A stretch of DNA of 10,146 nt from Rickettsiales bacterium. GTDB lineage: Bacteria > Pseudomonadota > Alphaproteobacteria > Rickettsiales > UBA1997. This document shows, in pieces, positions 6,771 to 10,146 of this stretch. Position 1 is the first letter of the stretch, and each line of letters opens with the position of its first letter. Below the pieces are notes generated by a model. The model was given only the letters and a program-made list of their open reading frames with translations, was not told the origin of the DNA and did no database searches. Both the position numbers and the translations under genes were made by a program. The stretch covers positions 1-10,146 of the forward strand of contig CANMEW010000045.1 of assembly GCA_947496905.1 (NCBI GenBank), in the 5' to 3' direction.

Positions 6771-6987
6771 GGGCATCTCTAAAAATTGCTTTTTTCGGTA
6801 ATTTCTTCGTTACCAAATTTTTTCGCGTAGGTTTCCGCGTTAAAAAAATGCGAAGCATTTTTAGCAAGAACGGGCATCGAGCTTAAGCTCGATCCCTGTG
6901 CTCGAATCGTACGAGTAGTACGCTTTCCTGCTCAAAAATTTGGATGCCTAGAAATTACTCAAAAAAATCTAATTTTTAGAGGCGCCC
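6771..6987 (+). mobile_element. Foldback MITE-like element, copy B (217 bases)
   Basis: The ends are GGGCATCTCTAAAAATT and, read in reverse, GGGCGCCTCTAAAAATT; the foldback continues through TAATTTCT and CCAAATTTTT in both arms, about 55-60 bases each. A perfect TTAA stands on both sides (6767-6770 and 6988-6991), a 4-base duplication different from that of copy A. The core carries additional palindromes not in copy A: AAAAATGC-GAA-GCATTTTT (6844-6862) and ATCGAGCTTAAGCTCGAT (6876-6893). The GTAC-tipped hairpin and the block CGCTTTCCTGCTCAAAAATT are shared with copy A. No coding capacity is apparent. It separates mreC from ybaB and could end the mreBC transcript or affect its stability; that is inference. 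Confidence 0.9.
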
Positions 6988-7018
6988 TTAACCCACCCTA
7001 ACCTTAAATTTTCACAAA

Positions 7019-7333
7019 ATGGACATGAAATTACTGATGCGCCAAGCGCAAGAAATGCAGAAAAAAATGCAGAAGGTTCAAGAAGAATTCGCTAGTAAAG
7101 AGTTTGATGGCGCTGCTGGCGGTGGCATGACGAAGGTTACAATTACTGGCGCCGGTCTGGTAAAAAAAATTTTCATCGACCCTTCGCTAATCAACAAAGA
7201 TGAAAAAGAAATCTTAGAAGACCTCCTCATTGCCGCTTTCAACGACGCAAAAAATAAATCTGACGACGATTCCAACAATTCAATCAAGGCCGCAACCAGC
7301 GGATTACCACTTCCTCCAGGATTTAAATTTTAA
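7019..7333 (+). CDS. ybaB: YbaB/EbfC family nucleoid-associated protein
   Basis: This family forms small dimeric DNA-binding proteins that sit on the nucleoid. At 104 residues it has the expected length. It opens with a charged helix, MDMKLLMRQAQEMQKKMQKV, where the repeated M-Q-K pattern is typical. GAAGGGMTKVTITGAGLVKKIFIDPSLI (residues 31-58) forms the central sheet, and a second acidic helix precedes SGLPLPPGFKF at the end; the LP-PG-KF ending is diagnostic. In many proteobacteria ybaB lies between dnaX and recR, but here it is next to trpF (8-base gap). No strong ribosome site precedes ATG 7019; GAC-ATG at residue 3 is an alternative start with little effect on the protein. Confidence 0.93.
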   Translation: MDMKLLMRQAQEMQKKMQKVQEEFASKEFDGAAGGGMTKVTITGAGLVKKIFIDPSLINKDEKEILEDLLIAAFNDAKNKSDDDSNNSIKAATSGLPLPPGFKF

Positions 7334-7341
7334 TCCCTTCC

Positions 7342-7980
7342 GTGAAAATAAAGCTCTGCGGCTTCACCACAAAGGAATCTGTCGCAAACGCAGTTGCACA
7401 AAAATGCGATTTTTTGGGCTTTGTTTTTTACGAGAAATCTCTCCGCTACATTACTCCGGAAAATGCCGCAGCAATTTCTGCAAACATTCCCGCAAACATT
7501 GCTAGAGTTGGCGTTGTGGTTGATCCAACTTTCGAATTACTGCAAGAAATTTCTGAAAAATTCTCGCCAGATTTTTTTCAATTTCACGGCGCTGAAACTT
7601 CAGAATTTCTACAAAAAGTTTCTAAAAACTTCCCACAAACAAAAATCATCAAAGCCTTCAGAGTCTCTACAAAACAAGACCTAGCGCAAGTAAAAAGCTT
7701 CGAAACCGTTGCCGATTTTTTTCTTTTTGACACTAAGGTTGCTGGTGAATTTGGCGGCAGTGGAAAGGTCTTTGATTGGAAAATTCTACAAAATTTTCAC
7801 AGTAAAAAGGATTGGTTCCTGTCCGGTGGGTTAAATTCTGCAAACATCGAGGAGGCCTTGCAAATCACAGCGGCGAAGATGGTCGACATTTCTTCGGGGA
7901 TCGAAAAAATCCGCGGCAAGAAATCACCTGAGCTAATCGTCGAATTAATGAAAAAAATCAAAAATTGTCATGCTGCTTAA
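7342..7980 (+). CDS. trpF: Phosphoribosylanthranilate isomerase
   Basis: TrpF converts N-(5'-phosphoribosyl)anthranilate to the 1-carboxyphenylamino-deoxyribulose phosphate, the third step of tryptophan synthesis from chorismate. It is a stand-alone single-domain TIM barrel of 212 residues. MKIKLCGF contains the catalytic base Cys6; FFLFDTK contains the general acid Asp130. GEFGGSGKVFDW (136-146) and SGGLNSANI (161-169) are phosphate-binding loops, and VDISSGIE (181-188) matches the family ending D-x-SSG-x-E. VGVVVD and FFQFHG are also typical. The start codon is GTG at 7342, placed so that KIKLCG begins the first strand. Other trp genes are not in the window. The last 11 bases overlap the start of the transporter gene, which suggests translational coupling. 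Confidence 0.95.
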   Translation: MKIKLCGFTTKESVANAVAQKCDFLGFVFYEKSLRYITPENAAAISANIPANIARVGVVVDPTFELLQEISEKFSPDFFQFHGAETSEFLQKVSKNFPQTKIIKAFRVSTKQDLAQVKSFETVADFFLFDTKVAGEFGGSGKVFDWKILQNFHSKKDWFLSGGLNSANIEEALQITAAKMVDISSGIEKIRGKKSPELIVELMKKIKNCHAA

Positions 7981-9931
7981 AATCAGAAATTTTTTGTTTG
8001 GCAGCCCTCGCGATCCATTCGACAAGGAAACCAGAAAACACATTTCGCTCATTGCCTTTTTGGCATGGATTGGACTTGGCGCCGACGGAATTTCCTCCTC
8101 TTGCTACGGTCCAGAAGAAGCATTTCTTGCGCTTGGCACTCACAGCGAATTGGCAATTTATTTGGCAATCGCCACCGCTCTCACCGTCTTCATCATTTCC
8201 TACGCTTACACGCAAGTAATCGAACTTTTCCCCAAAGGTGGCGGCGGCTACCGCGTTGCTACGCGATTACTCGGCAAACATGCCGGACTGATTTCCGGCT
8301 CCGCGCTGCTCATCGACTACGTCCTCACCATCTCCATCTCCATTGCCAGCGGCATGGACGCCATTTTCAGTTTTCTGCCAATTGAGTGGCACAAGGGAAA
8401 ATTAGTAGTCGCAATAATTTTAGTTGGACTGCTGGCGATCCTTAATCTGCGCGGCATGAAGGAGTCGATCAAATTTTTATTGCCGATTTTTCTCGGCTTC
8501 ATTGTCACGCATTTTGCGCTGCTAATTTACGGAATTGCCTCTCACCACTACGGGCTGGTGAAGCTTGTCCCGCAAGCGATTGAAGAGACTCGGGAGATGA
8601 AAAATTCCTTGGGATGGGTTTTTGTTTTGTCGATTTTCTTGAAAGCATTTTCGATGGGCGGCGGTACCTACACTGGGTTGGAAGCAGTTTCAAACAACGT
8701 CAACACTCTCTCTGAGCCGCGAGTTCGCACGGCAAAAATAACCATGTTTTTAGTGGCGATCTCTCTCGCCATCATGGCGGCAGGAATCATTCTGCTCTAC
8801 TTACTCTGGGGCGTGGACAAGGTTGAGGGGCAAACTCTCAACGCCACCACTTTCTACATTCTCACTGAAACTTGGAATTACGGCGACGTCGAATTCGGTA
8901 AATTCATCGTGCCAGTAGTTTTGTTGCTTGAAGCCGGATTGTTAATTGTTGCCGCCAATGCCGGATTTTTAGCTGGTCCGACCGTAGTGGCAAATATGGC
9001 GTCGGATGAATGGATGCCGAAATCTTTTAGCTCTCTCTCCAGTAGATTGGTGGTAAAAAACGGAATTTTATTCATGGCGATTTCAGCAATCGCGACGCTG
9101 CTAATTACCGGCGGTTCGGTGCATGTCCTTGTCGTTCTCTACTCGATTAATGTGTTCATTACTTTCTCGATGTCGCTGCTCGGACTCAGTATTTACTGGT
9201 TCCGTCACCGCCGCAGAAAGCCAAGATGGAAAAGCAAATTACTCATTTCGCTAATTGGCTTCGTTGTTTGTTTCGCGATTCTAATCGTCACAATTTTTGA
9301 AAAATTTTACGAAGGCGGGTGGGTAACTTTGCTGATTACCTCAGCCTTTGTTGGCATTGGATTGGTCATTAACAGCATGTACCGGAAATTGAAAATACGC
9401 TTAGCTCAAAAAGAAATGCATTTCGGTAGCTACGATATTGCATCAACAGCAGAGCCAACTGGCGCCATTGACAAACGCGCTCAGACAGCAGCAATTATTG
9501 TCGATCAAACTTTTGGCAGCGGCATGAATTGCTTGCTCGAAATCAAAAAACTTTTTCCGGGAATTTTTAAAAATTTCATTTTCATCACTGTTGGTGAAGT
9601 TGATTCCAACACTTTTCATGAAGAAAAAAAATGGCGGGAAATGCGTCGCAAAACCAAAGCAATTTTGCGCAAATACAAAAATTACTGTAACGCCAATGGG
9701 CGCTTCGTCAAAGCTTACACTGGCTATGACACTGACATTGTGGAGAAGTTAACCAAGCTTACTGAACGCGTCGCCAAGGACTACCCAAACACGGTGTTTT
9801 TCGGGACAAAATTTATTTTGGACAATGAGAACATCTTCACGCAGATTCTTTACAACCACGTGCCTTACATCATGCAGCGCAGACTTCACATCAGGGGTTT
9901 GAACATCGTAATCCTGCCAATGAAAATCTAG
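7970..9931 (+). CDS. APC-superfamily transporter, KimA-like potassium importer
   Basis: This is a 653-residue polytopic inner-membrane protein with about 12 hydrophobic helices up to about residue 470, followed by a soluble C-terminal domain of about 180 residues. GADGISSSCYGPEEAFLALG (37-56) resembles the first helix break of Bacillus KimA (YdaO). Asp39 and Tyr46 have the same seven-residue spacing as the potassium ligands Asp36 and Tyr43 there (recalled, not searched). FPKGGGGYRVATRLLG (TM2-3 loop) and GGGTYTGLEAVSNNV (230-244), matching the TGVEAISN stretch, also fit. I infer proton-coupled potassium uptake; a general amino-acid permease of the same superfamily is the alternative. It overlaps trpF by 11 bases (ATGCTGCTTAA). 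The C-terminal domain (for example AAIIVDQTFGSGMNCLLEIK) looks like a regulatory domain of this subfamily. Confidence 0.82.
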   Translation: MLLKIRNFLFGSPRDPFDKETRKHISLIAFLAWIGLGADGISSSCYGPEEAFLALGTHSELAIYLAIATALTVFIISYAYTQVIELFPKGGGGYRVATRLLGKHAGLISGSALLIDYVLTISISIASGMDAIFSFLPIEWHKGKLVVAIILVGLLAILNLRGMKESIKFLLPIFLGFIVTHFALLIYGIASHHYGLVKLVPQAIEETREMKNSLGWVFVLSIFLKAFSMGGGTYTGLEAVSNNVNTLSEPRVRTAKITMFLVAISLAIMAAGIILLYLLWGVDKVEGQTLNATTFYILTETWNYGDVEFGKFIVPVVLLLEAGLLIVAANAGFLAGPTVVANMASDEWMPKSFSSLSSRLVVKNGILFMAISAIATLLITGGSVHVLVVLYSINVFITFSMSLLGLSIYWFRHRRRKPRWKSKLLISLIGFVVCFAILIVTIFEKFYEGGWVTLLITSAFVGIGLVINSMYRKLKIRLAQKEMHFGSYDIASTAEPTGAIDKRAQTAAIIVDQTFGSGMNCLLEIKKLFPGIFKNFIFITVGEVDSNTFHEEKKWREMRRKTKAILRKYKNYCNANGRFVKAYTGYDTDIVEKLTKLTERVAKDYPNTVFFGTKFILDNENIFTQILYNHVPYIMQRRLHIRGLNIVILPMKI

Positions 9932-9941
9932 GTTTTGAAAA

Positions 9942-10146
9942 ATGAAGAATGACCAAATCCTGTCGGCATTAATCAATTTTTTAGTCCCAGTAATTTTTCT
10001 CTACGGGCTATTTTTTCTTGCCGATTTTTTTGAGAATGGTTTTTTTGCCTTCATCTATTCCTTGGTGCTTTTTGTCAGCGGATTCATGATTTTTTCGGTG
10101 AGATTCTCCGGCATCAAACCACTTTCACTAGCTCAAATTGAGTTCA
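9942..10146 (+). CDS. Partial small membrane protein, possibly MnhB-like
   Basis: The frame begins at ATG 9942, 10 bases after the transporter, and runs off the window after 68 codons. It shows a helix at about 8-27 (SALINFLVPVIFLYGLFFLA), a short acidic turn and a second helix at about 34-54. The wording FLVPVIFLYGL is like the first helix of the MnhB domain of multisubunit cation/proton antiporters. However, the usual H-G...GGGF loop is replaced by DFFENGFFAF, so this is a guess. It belongs to the same tight plus-strand cluster as trpF and the transporter. A membrane-transport role is plausible but not shown. Confidence 0.5.
   Translation, partial: MKNDQILSALINFLVPVIFLYGLFFLADFFENGFFAFIYSLVLFVSGFMIFSVRFSGIKPLSLAQIEF

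Noticed and set aside
6767..6991. TTAA duplication as a sign of a piggyBac-type element
   Set aside because: Copy A has ACAA instead, so the target is not strictly TTAA; only the 4-base length is common.

Overview
The window is AT-rich bacterial DNA that looks chromosomal. MreB is close to the alphaproteobacterial type (for example the stretches ERIKKTIGAAC and ELSSDIVERGIVLSGGGALL), and several intergenic regions carry short palindromic elements reminiscent of those in Rickettsiales. I infer an AT-rich alphaproteobacterium, possibly near Rickettsiales. LeuA and TrpF show that at least parts of the leucine and tryptophan pathways are encoded, so it is not a typical strongly reduced Rickettsia. 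This assignment is by eye, without a database search.

Left region (1-2050). This part is rearranged. It starts inside a truncated, inverted copy (1-98) of a short foldback element. A 103-base duplicated piece of the neighbouring ldcA gene follows (133-235), then what looks like the 3' end of another gene (236-358). Next is a minus-strand SIR2-like gene (339-1856) of the kind often found in antiphage or NAD-linked systems, with a 66-base internal tandem duplication. A 194-base spacer with small palindromes separates it from ldcA. The SIR2 gene therefore lies between two direct copies of an ldcA segment, which suggests it arrived by an insertion or duplication event.

Middle region (2051-6991). 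The peptidoglycan-recycling LD-carboxypeptidase gene ldcA (minus) is divergent from leuA (plus). Then come mreB and mreC, which build the rod-shape cytoskeleton. Two full-length copies of a roughly 215-base non-coding foldback element sit here: copy A between leuA and mreB (4620-4831), copy B just after mreC (6771-6987). Both have imperfect terminal inverted repeats and perfect 4-base target duplications (ACAA and TTAA). Copy A landed inside the 3' end of leuA: its terminal repeat now supplies the leuA stop codon, and the original leuA tail is still readable on its far side. No mreD follows mreC.

Right region (7019-10146). ybaB/ebfC, trpF, a KimA-like potassium/APC transporter and the start of a small membrane protein (MnhB-like, uncertain) are tightly packed on the plus strand. 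Gaps are 8 and 10 bases, and trpF overlaps the transporter by 11, so they probably form one transcription unit.

The most notable observation is the foldback element family. Its arms show paired substitutions between copies, it makes 4-base target duplications, it has a modular core, and it has rewritten the end of a biosynthetic gene. No tRNA, rRNA or CRISPR array was seen.
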